The notes: generated by a model not told the origin, from the letters alone. Shown: positions 1 through 9,421, counted from the first letter of the stretch. The stretch: 38,832 bases of DNA from JAWLBM01 sp041687675 (GCA_041687675.1 JAWLBM010000044.1:1-38832); one strand, 5' to 3'. Made by a program: numbers and translations.

Positions 1-1
1 C

Positions 2-121
2 TCGTCCGATCCCCGCACCGCCAAGCCTCCCGCGCCGATCAGGCGAGTGAATCATGGCGAGGTCGGACAGGCGAGCGACTTCTTCAACAGCCTGCTAGGG
101 CAAGGCCCGGCGAGGCGGTGA
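2..121 (+). CDS. C-terminal end of an unidentified protein (5' partial)
   Basis: An open frame enters from the left edge and ends at a TGA at 119-121, giving 39 residues that finish ...ASDFFNSLLGQGPARR. Codons are mostly GC-ending like the neighbours, and no other frame in this stretch looks better. The family is not recognisable from so short a tail, and whether it is coding at all is uncertain. It converges on the cell wall hydrolase gene, with about 60 bases between the two stop codons. Confidence 0.4.
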   Translation, partial: SSDPRTAKPPAPIRRVNHGEVGQASDFFNSLLGQGPARR

Positions 122-181
122 ACCGGACGGCGGGTGAGGCTGCCGGGATGCGCCCCGGGGGCTGCCGTGGCCCGACGCCCC

Positions 182-1435
182 TCAGCTCCAGCCGCCGTTG
201 ATGGTCTGGTAGAAGACGTGCAGGCCGATGCGGGCCTTCTTCCTGAACACCGACGCCCAGGCGGGGCGGACGTAGACGGCGTGGTAGTGCGTGGAGGTGC
301 CGACCTCGTCCACGCGCACGCCATGGTAGGAGACGTCGCGCGCCACCTTCTTCGCCTCCGCCCAGGCCTTGCGCGAGCGCACGACGTCCTTGACGCCGTC
401 GCAGGCGAAGGAGAACTGGCAGGCGTTGCGCAGGGTGCGGTTCTGGTAGACGACCTCGCAGATCGTGTCCGGATAGGCGGGGTTGCGCACCCGGTTGAGC
501 ACCACCTGCGCCACGGCCACCTGGCCCTTGTAGGGCTCGCTGCGCGCCTCGAAGTAGACCGCCTCGGCGAGGCATTTCTGCTCCTTGGCCGAGTAGATCT
601 CCGAGGGCAGCAGCAGCTTCGCCCACCAGTGGTCGCCGGGGCGGACGGTGCCGGCCGGCCGGGGGGGCTTCGCCGTCGGGGTGGCGAACAGGGCGGCGAA
701 GACGTCCTGGTCGACCACGGACGTGTCCGGCGCATAGGCGGCGGCCAGGGCCGAGGCGGCGGAATTGGCCGCACCCGGCGCCATCGGCCGCTCCGGGTAG
801 TTGGCGGCCACGAGCCGGGTCATGTCCGGCCGGTCGGGAGGAAGCGGCACGGGCTCGAGTTCCGCGACCATGCTGCGCGGCTCGGCCGGGCGGATGAAGC
901 GGGCGACGGCGAGCGCCGAGAGCGGCAGGTTCGAGGCGGTGAAGGCCATCGCCGGCATCGCCGACGGGTCCGGCGGGGCGAGGCGGCTGTGCTCGTCGAA
1001 CACCGAGCCGGCGGAGAAGCCGGGGGCGGTGGCCGGGCGCACGACGCTCGCCGGCAGGTCGCCCTTCCAGGAGCGGTCGACGCGGTCCTCGTCCGGCGTC
1101 GGCGCCGCGCCGAGGGACCCGGTGACGATCGGGTCCACGCCGTCGACGACGATCGTGCCGCCGCCGGCGGTGACGGTGGCGGTGCCGCTCATCTCGCCGA
1201 GCGGCTCGGCGACGAGGCGGCTCTCCCCGCCCGGCCCCGGCGCGAGGGTCACCGACCAGCGGATGGCGGGATCGAAGGCCGACAGCAGCAGCTCAGCCAC
1301 GTCCTGGCGGGCGACCGGCACGGTCGAGCCGACCAGCGCCGCGAAGCCGGCGAAGACGAGGCCGGCCGCGGCCAGCGCCGGGGGCGGCGACGCGGGCCGG
1401 CGACGCGCGGATGCGGCTCTGGGGCGTAGACGCAT
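182..1435 (-). CDS. Cell wall hydrolase, SleB/Hydrolase_2 family, exported or membrane-anchored
   Basis: The C-terminal ~120 residues, from SEIYSAKEQKCLAEAVYFEA to the end HVFYQTINGGWS, match the Hydrolase_2 (SleB-like) fold of cortex-lytic/lytic-transglycosylase-type peptidoglycan hydrolases, with the characteristic EAVYFEARSE and AVAQVVLNRV segments. The family cleaves peptidoglycan in the periplasm. The start chosen is the ATG at 1435, which gives MRLRPRAAS followed directly by one hydrophobic segment (ALAAAGLVFAGFAALVGSTV), a signal anchor or uncleaved signal. An in-frame ATG at 1513 would add 26 residues that do not fit an export signal. The ~250 residues between anchor and catalytic domain are Pro/Ala-rich with no recognised domain. 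The product is 417 aa. It is divergent from the acuI-like gene, sharing a ~200-bp promoter region that contains two TTAAC elements. Confidence 0.88.
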   Translation of the reverse strand: MRLRPRAASARRRPASPPPALAAAGLVFAGFAALVGSTVPVARQDVAELLLSAFDPAIRWSVTLAPGPGGESRLVAEPLGEMSGTATVTAGGGTIVVDGVDPIVTGSLGAAPTPDEDRVDRSWKGDLPASVVRPATAPGFSAGSVFDEHSRLAPPDPSAMPAMAFTASNLPLSALAVARFIRPAEPRSMVAELEPVPLPPDRPDMTRLVAANYPERPMAPGAANSAASALAAAYAPDTSVVDQDVFAALFATPTAKPPRPAGTVRPGDHWWAKLLLPSEIYSAKEQKCLAEAVYFEARSEPYKGQVAVAQVVLNRVRNPAYPDTICEVVYQNRTLRNACQFSFACDGVKDVVRSRKAWAEAKKVARDVSYHGVRVDEVGTSTHYHAVYVRPAWASVFRKKARIGLHVFYQTINGGWS

Positions 1436-1519
1436 GACGAACCCGACCTCCCGGGCGGGCGCGGCCCGGGCTCCCGTCGCCCGGCATGCACCGTTCCCGC
1501 AAGCCGCGATCATCTCCGG

Positions 1520-1540
1520 TTAACCTTGCCGACACGTTAA
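1520..1540. promoter_or_regulatory. Paired TTAAC elements in a divergent promoter region (CtrA-like half-sites?)
   Basis: GGTTAACC begins at 1518 and GTTAAC at 1536, in an otherwise GC-rich region between two divergent genes. TTAACC resembles the CtrA half-site TTAACCAT. The TTAA cores are separated by 13 bases, not the 7 of a full CtrA box, so this is only suggestive. Confidence 0.25.
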
Positions 1541-1641
1541 CTCGCCCGCCTGCAACCTTCGGCCCGGTTGCCGCGGGGCGGCCCGGACGTGCTAAGTCTC
1601 GGGCCGAAGAGGGCGCGCACCGCCAGCGAGGAGTTGGAGAC

Positions 1642-2631
1642 ATGGACGATTTCCAGGCTGTTCTGATCACCCGCGACGAGGAGCGCCGGCAGGACGTGGC
1701 GATGACCCGGCTCACCGAGGCGGACCTGATGGAGGGCGACGTTACCGTCCGCGTCACCCATTCGACGGTGAACTACAAGGACGGGCTCGCCGTCACCGGC
1801 AAGCTGCCGGTGGTGCGCCGCTGGCCGATGGTGCCGGGCGTCGATTTCGCCGGCGAGGTGATCGCCTCCGAGAACCCGGAGTTCAAGCCGGGCGACGAGG
1901 TGATCCTCAATGGCTGGGGCGTCGGCGAGATGCACCTCGGCGGCTGGTCCGAGGTCGCGCGCGTCAAGGGCGACTGGCTGATCCCGCGGCCCGAGGGCCT
2001 GTCGCCGGCGGATTGCATGGCGATCGGCACGGCCGGCTACACCGCCATGCTGTCGGTGATCGCGCTGGAGCGCTTCGGGCTCACCCCCGCAGACGGCGAC
2101 GCGGTGGTGACCGGCGCGGCGGGCGGCGTCGGCTCGGTGGGCGTCATGCTGCTCGCCAGGGCCGGCTGGCGGGTCGTCGCCACCACCGGGCGGCCGGAGG
2201 AGGCCGACTATCTCGCCAACCTCGGCGCCTCGGAGATCGTCGACCGGGCGGAACTCGCCGGCCCGGCGAAGCCGCTCGCCCGGGAGCGCTGGGCGGCCGG
2301 CATCGACAACGTCGGCTCGACGACGCTCGCCAACGTGCTGTCGATGACCCGGGCCGAGGGCGCCATCATCGCCTGCGGCAACGCCGGTGGCATGGACCTT
2401 CCAACCTCCGTCGCCCCGTTCATCCTGCGCGGCGTCTCGCTGATCGGCATCAACTCGGTGACCCAGCCGAGGGCGCGGCGGATCGAGGCCTGGGAGCGGC
2501 TCTCCAGAGACATCGACCGCGACAAGCTCGCCGCCATGACCCGGCAGGTCGGTTTCGACGAGGCGATCGAGGCGGGCCGGGCCATCGCCGAGGGCAGGAT
2601 CCGCGGCCGGGTGGTGATCTCGATCGGCTGA
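1642..2631 (+). CDS. acuI: AcuI/YhdH-type NADPH-dependent acryloyl-CoA reductase (MDR superfamily)
   Basis: A 329-aa zinc-independent medium-chain reductase of the YhdH/AcuI subfamily, which reduces acryloyl-CoA to propionyl-CoA with NADPH. Family signatures are visible: NYKDGLAVTGKLPVVRR with PMVPGVDFAGEV in the GroES-like N-terminal half, and the Rossmann motif GAAGGVGSVGVMLLARAG near residue 155. The length equals the usual size of the family. The ATG at 1642 is chosen because GAGGAGTTGGAGA lies just upstream; the open frame runs further 5' but that part is unlike the family. It is monocistronic, with the DUF2339 gene converging four bases after its stop. YhdH-type quinone reductase activity is the alternative reading, since the subfamily has been annotated both ways. 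Confidence 0.88.
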   Translation: MDDFQAVLITRDEERRQDVAMTRLTEADLMEGDVTVRVTHSTVNYKDGLAVTGKLPVVRRWPMVPGVDFAGEVIASENPEFKPGDEVILNGWGVGEMHLGGWSEVARVKGDWLIPRPEGLSPADCMAIGTAGYTAMLSVIALERFGLTPADGDAVVTGAAGGVGSVGVMLLARAGWRVVATTGRPEEADYLANLGASEIVDRAELAGPAKPLARERWAAGIDNVGSTTLANVLSMTRAEGAIIACGNAGGMDLPTSVAPFILRGVSLIGINSVTQPRARRIEAWERLSRDIDRDKLAAMTRQVGFDEAIEAGRAIAEGRIRGRVVISIG

Positions 2632-2635
2632 CCGT

Positions 2636-5434
2636 TCAGGCGGCGTGGCGCAGCCAGCGCTGGTAGGCGAGGCCGACCAGCACCAGCACCGCGCCGAGCC
2701 CGATGAAGGAGGCGGCGCGCAGCACGCCGGTGAGCCCGGCGGTGTCGACGAGGAACACCTTGGCGACCACCAGCAGCACCAGCGCCGCCGCCACCACCCG
2801 CGTCGCCCGCGATTGGAGCGCGGCCCCGAGCGCCAGCAGCGCCACCCCCGCGACGAGCCAGACCGCCGAGTAGGCGTAGAGCTCCCCCTCCCCGATCGAC
2901 GGGCCGAACAGGAAGTCGTAGCTGATGTCGCCGGTGTTGAAGGCGGCGCGCACGGCGAGCGTCGCCCAGGCGAAGGCGAGGACGCCTGCGAGCGCCGTGG
3001 CGCCGGTCACGTACCAGCCGGGCCGGTCCGGCCGGCGGGCGGCGACGCGGGCGACGGCGAGCGCCATCGCCGCGGGCAGCAGGTAGCCGAGGAGGAGCTT
3101 GCCGTCGAAGGCGCCGCCGTCGATCGGCTCGCCGGTGAAGGCGGGGTTCTGCTCGACGAGGAGGCCGCCCCCGGCGAAGAGCAGGCCGGCCGCGCCGACC
3201 AGCAGCGTACCCTGGCGGAACACCGGCGAGGGCCGGCGCGCGGCGAGCCACTGCATTCCGAGGGCGATCGCCAGAAGGCTCGCCGACAGGAGGCTCTGCT
3301 CCGCGACCCCCGAGACCGCCCCGTAGATGTTCCCGCCGTTCATGGCGTGGTGGATCAGCATCACCGCCGTCAACGCCGTGAAGACCACTGACAGCGCCTC
3401 GAACACCGGGACGAACCGGTCCTCCCGCGTCCGTCCGAAGCGCCAGGCGGCGAGGCCGAAGAACAGCGCCGGCGCGCCGTAGCCCCACAGCAGCCAGTTG
3501 AACAGCGGCGTCGTGCCGAGGTCGGAGCCGACCACCTCCGGGTCGAGGAGGAAGCGCAGGGCCACCAGCGCGGATACGGCCACCGCGACGTGGCGCAGCC
3601 CCGCGGCCGGCCGCCGCGCCTCCACCATGGCGATCGCCGGCACCACGGCCGCCAGCGCGATGGTGAGGACGCCGCGCTCGAACATCATGCCGAGACCGGC
3701 GACCAGCGCCGCGACGGCGGTGACGGCATAGGCCGAGACCGCGCCGTCGACGCCCCATTCCCCCGGGGGAAGACGCCGCGCCAGCGCCTCGGTGGCGACG
3801 GCGAGGAAGCCGGCGAGCACGAGGGCGGCGAAGCCGAAGGGGACCGAGACGAGGGCGAAGTCCTCGAGCCGGAGCCAGGCGAGGAGCAGCAGGCCGAGCG
3901 GGATGGTCGCGCCGGCCGCGGCGAGTTGCACCCGGGCCGCCGAGCCGGCGGCGCCGGCGAGGCCGAGCCCGCCGAAGAGGAGCCCGAGCAGGAGCCCGGC
4001 GCCGATCAGCAGCCCGCCCTCCTCCTCCCGGATCAGCTCGAGTACGTCCGGACCGCGGACAACCCCGGTCGCCGGATCGACGACCTGCCGCCATGAAACG
4101 TCGAGCCCGGCGTAGGCGGCGAGCACGACGAGGATGGCGGCGAGCGCGAGCAGCCGGGTCGCCGGGGCCTCGTAGGCGGTGACCATCGCCGCGGCGGCGA
4201 AGCCGATCGCCAGGGCAAGGCCCGCCCCGTCGGTGTCGAAGGCGGCGAGATGGGCGATCACCGGCAGGGCGAACAGCGCCATCAGCGCCACCGCCCAGCG
4301 GTCGTGCGGCGCCGGCCGGCCCGGGTCGGCGGGATGCACGGAGGCGACGAAGGCGAGGTGGGCGAAGACGGTCACGGCGGCGAGGTAGACGGCGAGGATC
4401 ACCGAATCCGCCGGGTCCGAGCCGAGGAGGAGGCCGCCGAGGAGCAGGACCAGCGCCCAGAGCTGCGCGGCGAGGACGCCCACCGCGGCCAGCCAGCGCC
4501 ATCCGCGGATGCGGGCGAGGCCAAGCGTCGCCCCGGTGACGGCGACGAGGTAGAGGCAGAGCCCGCCGAGGCTCGGGTCGGCGGTCTCGATCAGAAGCGG
4601 CGTCAGGTAGCTGCCGGCGAAGCCGAGGCCGGCGAGCGCCGGCCCGTGGACGAGGGCGAGCGCCATGGTCGCGACCGCGACGGCGCCGAGCGCGAGGAAG
4701 GCCGCCGTGTCGCCGATGAAGCCGTAGAGCGCATAGGCGGCGAAGATGGTGGCGAAGGCCGTGACCGTCCCGGCGGCCGTCAGGATGCCGGGGACATAGG
4801 CGCCTTGGAAGCGCGGCCCGAGGTCGACGGGCTCGCGCCGGCGCATCCACTCGCCGAGGCCGAGCAGCAGCAGCGCGAAGAGGAGGCCGGCGACGATGCG
4901 GGCGCCCGGGCCGAGCAGCCCGGCCTCGATCGAGTAACGCACCAGGAAGACGCCGCCGAGGGCGAGCGCGAGGCCGCCGACCCAGACCGCCCAGCGGCCG
5001 CCGAGCGCCTGCTCGAGGTCGCGCGGCGGCGGGGCGCCCGCGGGCGCGGCGGCTGCCGGATCATCGGTTCCGCTGGATTCGCGGGCAGCGACCGGCTCCT
5101 CCGGCCACTCCGGTGCGGGCGCCGGCTCTTCCGGCTCCTCCATGGCGGACGGGGGCGGGCGGAGCGGCCCGGCCGGCGGCCCGAACGGCCAGTCCGCCGG
5201 GCGCGCTGGCTCGGCAGCCTCCGGAGTCTCCGTCGGCGGGGGCGGCGACGCGGCCTCCGCCGTGGCGGGACCCGCGGGCCCGGAGGTCTCGAGCCAGCGC
5301 ACGCGCTCCCTCAGAGCCTCCAGTTCACGCGAGATCCGGCGCGAGCGCGAATCAGCGACCCAGCCGAGAACGGCGCCGATCAGGACGCCGGCGAGGACCG
5401 CCAGAACGACGAGGATGCCCAACAGCTCTTCCAT
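2636..5434 (-). CDS. DUF2339 large polytopic membrane protein
   Basis: A 932-aa protein. It opens with a transmembrane helix (EELLGILVVLAVLAGVLIGA), then a short charged coiled-coil-like stretch (RELEALRERVRWLE), then a ~90-residue Pro/Glu/Ala-rich linker. From about residue 142 (LEQALGGRWAVWVGGLALAL, the typical DUF2339 opening) to the C-terminus there are about twenty or more hydrophobic segments. The architecture and length match DUF2339 inner-membrane proteins, whose function is unknown. The ATG at 5434 is preferred because the hydrophobic anchor starts immediately. A longer reading from 5566 adds 44 residues of non-membrane sequence. It stands alone, convergent with acuI and divergent from the TPR gene. 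Confidence 0.85.
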   Translation of the reverse strand: MEELLGILVVLAVLAGVLIGAVLGWVADSRSRRISRELEALRERVRWLETSGPAGPATAEAASPPPPTETPEAAEPARPADWPFGPPAGPLRPPPSAMEEPEEPAPAPEWPEEPVAARESSGTDDPAAAAPAGAPPPRDLEQALGGRWAVWVGGLALALGGVFLVRYSIEAGLLGPGARIVAGLLFALLLLGLGEWMRRREPVDLGPRFQGAYVPGILTAAGTVTAFATIFAAYALYGFIGDTAAFLALGAVAVATMALALVHGPALAGLGFAGSYLTPLLIETADPSLGGLCLYLVAVTGATLGLARIRGWRWLAAVGVLAAQLWALVLLLGGLLLGSDPADSVILAVYLAAVTVFAHLAFVASVHPADPGRPAPHDRWAVALMALFALPVIAHLAAFDTDGAGLALAIGFAAAAMVTAYEAPATRLLALAAILVVLAAYAGLDVSWRQVVDPATGVVRGPDVLELIREEEGGLLIGAGLLLGLLFGGLGLAGAAGSAARVQLAAAGATIPLGLLLLAWLRLEDFALVSVPFGFAALVLAGFLAVATEALARRLPPGEWGVDGAVSAYAVTAVAALVAGLGMMFERGVLTIALAAVVPAIAMVEARRPAAGLRHVAVAVSALVALRFLLDPEVVGSDLGTTPLFNWLLWGYGAPALFFGLAAWRFGRTREDRFVPVFEALSVVFTALTAVMLIHHAMNGGNIYGAVSGVAEQSLLSASLLAIALGMQWLAARRPSPVFRQGTLLVGAAGLLFAGGGLLVEQNPAFTGEPIDGGAFDGKLLLGYLLPAAMALAVARVAARRPDRPGWYVTGATALAGVLAFAWATLAVRAAFNTGDISYDFLFGPSIGEGELYAYSAVWLVAGVALLALGAALQSRATRVVAAALVLLVVAKVFLVDTAGLTGVLRAASFIGLGAVLVLVGLAYQRWLRHAA

Positions 5435-5616
5435 GTGCGCCCCGACAGCCGTGCCGATCGCCAGCTTCCCCGACCGGCACGGGAATGTGAAGGCCCGGCC
5501 GGCGACCGCGTCCCCCGGTCGCCCTTGCGGCGCCACGGGTTTGCCGCCATCGTCCGTCAAAGCCATTGCGGATGTGTTTCTCCAGGTTTGTCCGGCATGC
5601 CGGAGCGAGGTGACCG

Positions 5617-7392
5617 ATGACCACGACGCCCCCGATCACGACGACCGCCACCCTGCCGGCCCGCCGCCGTGGCCTTCTCGCAGCGGTCGCCGCGATCGCA
5701 GTCCTTGCCGGCGCCGCCGGGGCGCAGGCGGAGGCGGTGCCGACCGGCGACACCCTGTCCGGCAACTATCTCGCCGGCCGCTTCGCCAACAACCAGTCCG
5801 ACCTCGCCGACGGCGCCCGCTTCTTCCTGGAGGCGCTGCAGAGCGATCCGGAGGATCCTTTCCTGCTCGAGCGCACCCTCGCCCTGACGCTCGCCGCCGG
5901 GGAGATCGACGAGGGGCTCGACATCGCCGGCCGGCTGGCCGAGGTCGACCAGGGCAACCGGCTCGCCGCCCTCACCGTCGGCATCGGCGCGCTCCGCGAC
6001 AAGGACTGGCGCCGCGCGGTGGACACGCTGCAGGGCGCCAGCGCCGGCCCGCTCGCGGGGCTCACCGTGGAGGTGCTGTCGGCCTGGGCCGAGGCCGGCT
6101 CGGGCGCCGTCGACACCGCGCTGAAGCGGCTCGACGCCATGAAGGGCGAGGAGTGGTACGCCTTCTTCCGCGCCTACCACGGCGGATTGATCGCCTCGGT
6201 CGCGGGCCGCGACGGGGAGGCCAACCGGCGCCTGCGCGAGGCCATAGAGCTCGACGAGGGCAACGTGCGCGTGGTCGACGCGCTGGTCCGTTCGCTCGCG
6301 CGCTCGGGCGAGGCGGCAGAGGCCCGCAAGGTGCTCGACGACGCGCTCGCAGAGGTGCCCAGCAATCCGCTGCTCCTCGCCCTCGAGGCGGAGATCGCCG
6401 ACGGGCGCCGGCCGGCGCCGCTGGTCGCCAACGTGCACCAGGGCGCGGCGGAGATCCTCGCCGGGCTCGGCACCGCCATCGCCCGCGACGACACCGGCGA
6501 GCATGCCGCCATCTACCTGCAGTTCGCGCTGGCTCTCTCCCCGCGGGCGGACCTCGCCCGCATCACCCTCGCCGACATCTTCGAGCGGGCGAAGCAGTAC
6601 GAGGCGTCGATCGAGCTGCTCTCCGGCGTCGCCGCCAGTTCGCCGCTGAAGCGCAACGCCGAGATCCAGATCGGCTTCGGCTACAACGCCCTCGACAAGG
6701 TGGAGGAGGCCCGCGAGCACCTCGGCGCGCTGGTCGACAAGGACCCGTCCGACCTCGAGGCGGTGATGGCGCTCGGCAACGTGCTGCGCGTGCGCAAGAT
6801 GTTCGAGGAGGCCTCCGAGGTCTACAGCCGCGGCATCGCCACCATCGACGACCCGCAGCCGTACCACTGGGTCATCTACTACAACCGCGGCATCACCCTG
6901 GAGCGCACCGACCGCTGGCCGGAGGCGGAGAAGGACTTCAAGACGGCGCTGGAGCTGCAGCCCGAGCAGCCGCTGGTGCTGAACTACCTGGGCTATTCCT
7001 GGGTGGACAAGGGGATGAACTACGACGAGGCGCTGGGCATGATCGAGCGCGCGGTCGAGCTCGAGCCCACCGACGGCTACATCATCGACAGCCTCGGCTG
7101 GGTCTACTACAAGCTCGGCCGCTACGAGGACGCGGTGCGCGAGCTCGAGCGGGCGGTGAGCCTGAAGCCCGACGACCCGGTCATCAACGACCACCTCGGC
7201 GACGCCTACTGGAAGGTCGGCCGCAAGCTCGAGGCGCGGTTCCAGTGGAGCCATGCGCGGGACAACGATCCCGAGCCGGAGGAACTCCAGAAGATCATCG
7301 ACAAGCTCGCCAACGGCCTGCCGGACCCGGACGCGCCGGCCGCGGCGGACGCCTCCGACACCACCCCGGCCGCGACCCCGCCTGCCCGGTGA
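5617..7392 (+). CDS. Exported tetratricopeptide-repeat protein upstream of ispE
   Basis: A 591-aa protein with an N-terminal signal sequence (RRRGLLAAVAAIAVLAGAAGAQAEA) and TPR motifs through most of its length, clearest between residues ~380 and 560: YHWVIYYNRGITLERTDRW, PLVLNYLGYSWVDKGMNYDE, GYIIDSLGWVYYKLGRYEDA and PVINDHLGDAYWKVGRKLEA. A TPR protein directly preceding ispE is a recurrent alphaproteobacterial arrangement. TPRs mediate protein-protein interaction and the partner is unknown. The C-terminal ~25 residues are Ala/Pro-rich. Its stop codon overlaps the GTG start of ispE by four bases (GTGA), indicating translational coupling. The GAGGTGACCG before the ATG at 5617 can serve as ribosome binding site. 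Confidence 0.88.
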   Translation: MTTTPPITTTATLPARRRGLLAAVAAIAVLAGAAGAQAEAVPTGDTLSGNYLAGRFANNQSDLADGARFFLEALQSDPEDPFLLERTLALTLAAGEIDEGLDIAGRLAEVDQGNRLAALTVGIGALRDKDWRRAVDTLQGASAGPLAGLTVEVLSAWAEAGSGAVDTALKRLDAMKGEEWYAFFRAYHGGLIASVAGRDGEANRRLREAIELDEGNVRVVDALVRSLARSGEAAEARKVLDDALAEVPSNPLLLALEAEIADGRRPAPLVANVHQGAAEILAGLGTAIARDDTGEHAAIYLQFALALSPRADLARITLADIFERAKQYEASIELLSGVAASSPLKRNAEIQIGFGYNALDKVEEAREHLGALVDKDPSDLEAVMALGNVLRVRKMFEEASEVYSRGIATIDDPQPYHWVIYYNRGITLERTDRWPEAEKDFKTALELQPEQPLVLNYLGYSWVDKGMNYDEALGMIERAVELEPTDGYIIDSLGWVYYKLGRYEDAVRELERAVSLKPDDPVINDHLGDAYWKVGRKLEARFQWSHARDNDPEPEELQKIIDKLANGLPDPDAPAAADASDTTPAATPPAR

Positions 7393-8258
7393 CCGCGGCG
7401 GAGGAGGCCGCGCCGGCCAAGGTGAACCTCGCGCTGCACGTGACCGGGCGGCGCGGCGACGGCTACCATCTCCTCGACACCCTGGCGGTGTTCCCCCCGG
7501 TCGGCGACAGCGTCCGCGCCGAGCCGGCCGGGCGGCTGTCGCTCACCGTCATCGGCCCGGAGGGCGCGGTGCTGCGGGCGGAGGACGCCGAGGGCAACCT
7601 CGTGGCCAGGGCCGCGCGCGGGATCGCCGCCCTCGCCGGGCTCGAGGCGGCCGTCGCGCTCACCCTCGACAAGCGGCTTCCCGTCGCCGCCGGGCTCGGC
7701 GGCGGATCGGCCGACGCGGCGGCGACCCTCCGGCTCCTCTGCCGCCTCTGGGGGATCGACCCGGCGGACGGGAGCGTCGCGGCGCTGGCCCTGTCGCTCG
7801 GCGCCGACGTGCCGATGTGCCTCGCCTCGCGGCCGGTGCGGGCGCGCGGCATCGGCGAGGCGCTCGAGCCGATGGCGGTCCCCGCCGGCCTCGGCATCCT
7901 TCTCGCCAACCCGCGCGTCGCCGTCTCGACGGCCGAGGTGTTCCGCCGGCTGCCGGGCCGGGACAACCCGCCCGTCGCGGCGCTCCCGCCATCGGACCCG
8001 GACGGCTTCCTCGCCGCCCTCGCCGGCTGCCGCAACGACCTCGAGGCGGCGGCGCGGGCGATCGCGCCCGAGATCGGCGACGCGCTGGAGACGATCGGCG
8101 CGCTCCGGGGCTGCCGGCTGGCGCGGATGTCCGGCTCCGGCGCGACCGTCTTCGGGATCTTCGGCGATCTCAGCGCGGCCCAGGCGGCCGCGGCCGCGCT
8201 CGCGGTGGCGCGGCCCGGCTGGTGGATCGCGGCGGCGCCGCTCAGCTCACCCGGCTGA
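7389..8258 (+). CDS. ispE: 4-diphosphocytidyl-2-C-methyl-D-erythritol kinase
   Basis: Phosphorylates the 2-hydroxyl of CDP-methylerythritol with ATP in the MEP route to IPP/DMAPP. It has the GHMP-kinase layout: PAKVNLALHVTGRRGDGYH at residues ~10-28, the ATP-binding glycine-rich loop PVAAGLGGGSADAAATLRLL near residue 100, and C-terminal RMSGSGATVFGIF. The start is the GTG at 7389, which overlaps the TPR stop codon as GTGA and puts the AKVNL motif at the usual distance from the N-terminus. The 289-aa length is typical. It converges on the polyprenyl synthase gene with a 17-bp tail overlap; that synthase consumes products of this pathway. Confidence 0.96.
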   Translation: MTAAEEAAPAKVNLALHVTGRRGDGYHLLDTLAVFPPVGDSVRAEPAGRLSLTVIGPEGAVLRAEDAEGNLVARAARGIAALAGLEAAVALTLDKRLPVAAGLGGGSADAAATLRLLCRLWGIDPADGSVAALALSLGADVPMCLASRPVRARGIGEALEPMAVPAGLGILLANPRVAVSTAEVFRRLPGRDNPPVAALPPSDPDGFLAALAGCRNDLEAAARAIAPEIGDALETIGALRGCRLARMSGSGATVFGIFGDLSAAQAAAAALAVARPGWWIAAAPLSSPG

Positions 8259-9279
8259 CGCAGAAGGCGACCACGTCGCGGAGGGCGTCCCGCCACGGAC
8301 CCGGCGGCACGACGGCGAGCGCATCGACGGCGTTGGCGCCGTAGGTCTTCGCCCGGTCCACCGTCTCGGCGATCGCGCCGTGCCGGTTCAGCAGGTCGAT
8401 GGCGCGCTCGAGGTCGCCTTCGCGCACGTCGCCCTCCTCGATGGTCCTCTTCCAGAAGGCGCGGTCGTCGGCGTCGCCGGCGCGGGCGGCGAGCACCACC
8501 GGCAGCGTCACCTTGCCCTCGCGCAGGTCGTCGCCGACCCGCTTGCCGAGGGTCATCGACTGGCCGCCGTAGTCGAGCGCGTCGTCGACGAGCTGGAAGG
8601 CGAGGCCGAGCTGGCGGCCGTAGGCCGACATCGCCGCGCGCACCTCCGGCGGCTGTCCGGCGACGATCGGGCCGACCTCCGTCGCCGCGGCGAACAGGGC
8701 CGCGGTCTTGGAATCGATCACCCGGAGGTAGGCCTCCTCCTCGGTGGCGAGGTTCTTGGCGGCGGCGAGCTGCAGCACCTCGCCCTCGGCGATGACGGCC
8801 GCGGCGTCGGACAGCACCCGCAGCGCGTCCATCGAGCCGACCGCGACCATGGTCCGGAAGGCCTGGCCGAGCAGGTAGTCGCCGACCAGCACGCTCGCCT
8901 GGTTGCCCCAGAGCATGCGGGCCGTCGGCTTGCCGCGGCGCATCTCGCTCTCGTCGACGACGTCGTCGTGGAGCAGCGTCGCGGTGTGCATGAACTCGAC
9001 CGCGGCGGCGAGCATGACGTGCGCCCCGCCCTCGTAGCCGAACGCCCGGGCGGCGGCGAGGGTCAGCATCGGCCGGAGCCGCTTGCCGCCCGAATCGATC
9101 AGGTGCCGCGCGATGTCCGGGATCATCTCGGCGTTGGAGCCGGCCATCTCCAGGATCAGCGCGTTGACGCGCTGCATGTCGTCGGCGACCAGCGCCGCGA
9201 GCCCGGCGATCGACGGGGTTCCGGCCTTGTCCGGCGACGTCGGCCGGTCCTTCGATGCGAGCACGCCCACCCTGGTCAC
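8242..9279 (-). CDS. ispB: Long-chain trans-polyprenyl diphosphate synthase (probably octa-/decaprenyl)
   Basis: Condenses IPP units onto an allylic diphosphate to make the ubiquinone side chain. The two aspartate-rich Mg-binding motifs are present: LLHDDVVDESEMRRG (D105, D106, D109) and FQLVDDALDYGG; GGKRLRPML near residue 65 binds IPP. The 345 aa and the residues around the first motif fit the IspB-like long-chain class rather than farnesyl or geranylgeranyl synthases, but chain length cannot be read directly. The start is a GTG at 9279; the first ~25 residues are poorly conserved, so a shorter N-terminus is possible. It is convergent with ispE and divergent from the DUF2007 gene. Confidence 0.93.
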   Translation of the reverse strand: MTRVGVLASKDRPTSPDKAGTPSIAGLAALVADDMQRVNALILEMAGSNAEMIPDIARHLIDSGGKRLRPMLTLAAARAFGYEGGAHVMLAAAVEFMHTATLLHDDVVDESEMRRGKPTARMLWGNQASVLVGDYLLGQAFRTMVAVGSMDALRVLSDAAAVIAEGEVLQLAAAKNLATEEEAYLRVIDSKTAALFAAATEVGPIVAGQPPEVRAAMSAYGRQLGLAFQLVDDALDYGGQSMTLGKRVGDDLREGKVTLPVVLAARAGDADDRAFWKRTIEEGDVREGDLERAIDLLNRHGAIAETVDRAKTYGANAVDALAVVPPGPWRDALRDVVAFCVSRVS

Positions 9280-9421
9280 TCCCGTCCCGCCCCCGTTCGC
9301 CGTCCCGACCGGAGGATAGGGAGGCGCCCTCGGGGCGGCAAGACGGCGCCCCGGCCCGTCCGCTTCCGCCCGGCCGCGCTCGTCCCTATCATGACCGGGC
9401 GGGAGGCTCTAGGCTGAAAGC

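Noticed and set aside
2208..4850. Very long minus-strand frame of 880 codons overlapping acuI and the DUF2339 gene
   Set aside because: Arg/Ala/Pro-rich shadow of the DUF2339 gene in another frame; it runs across the end of acuI and has no domain.
5557..7254. 565-codon minus-strand frame opposite the TPR gene
   Set aside because: Antisense shadow rich in Leu/Val/Gly/Arg; the plus-strand frame has a signal peptide and TPR motifs.
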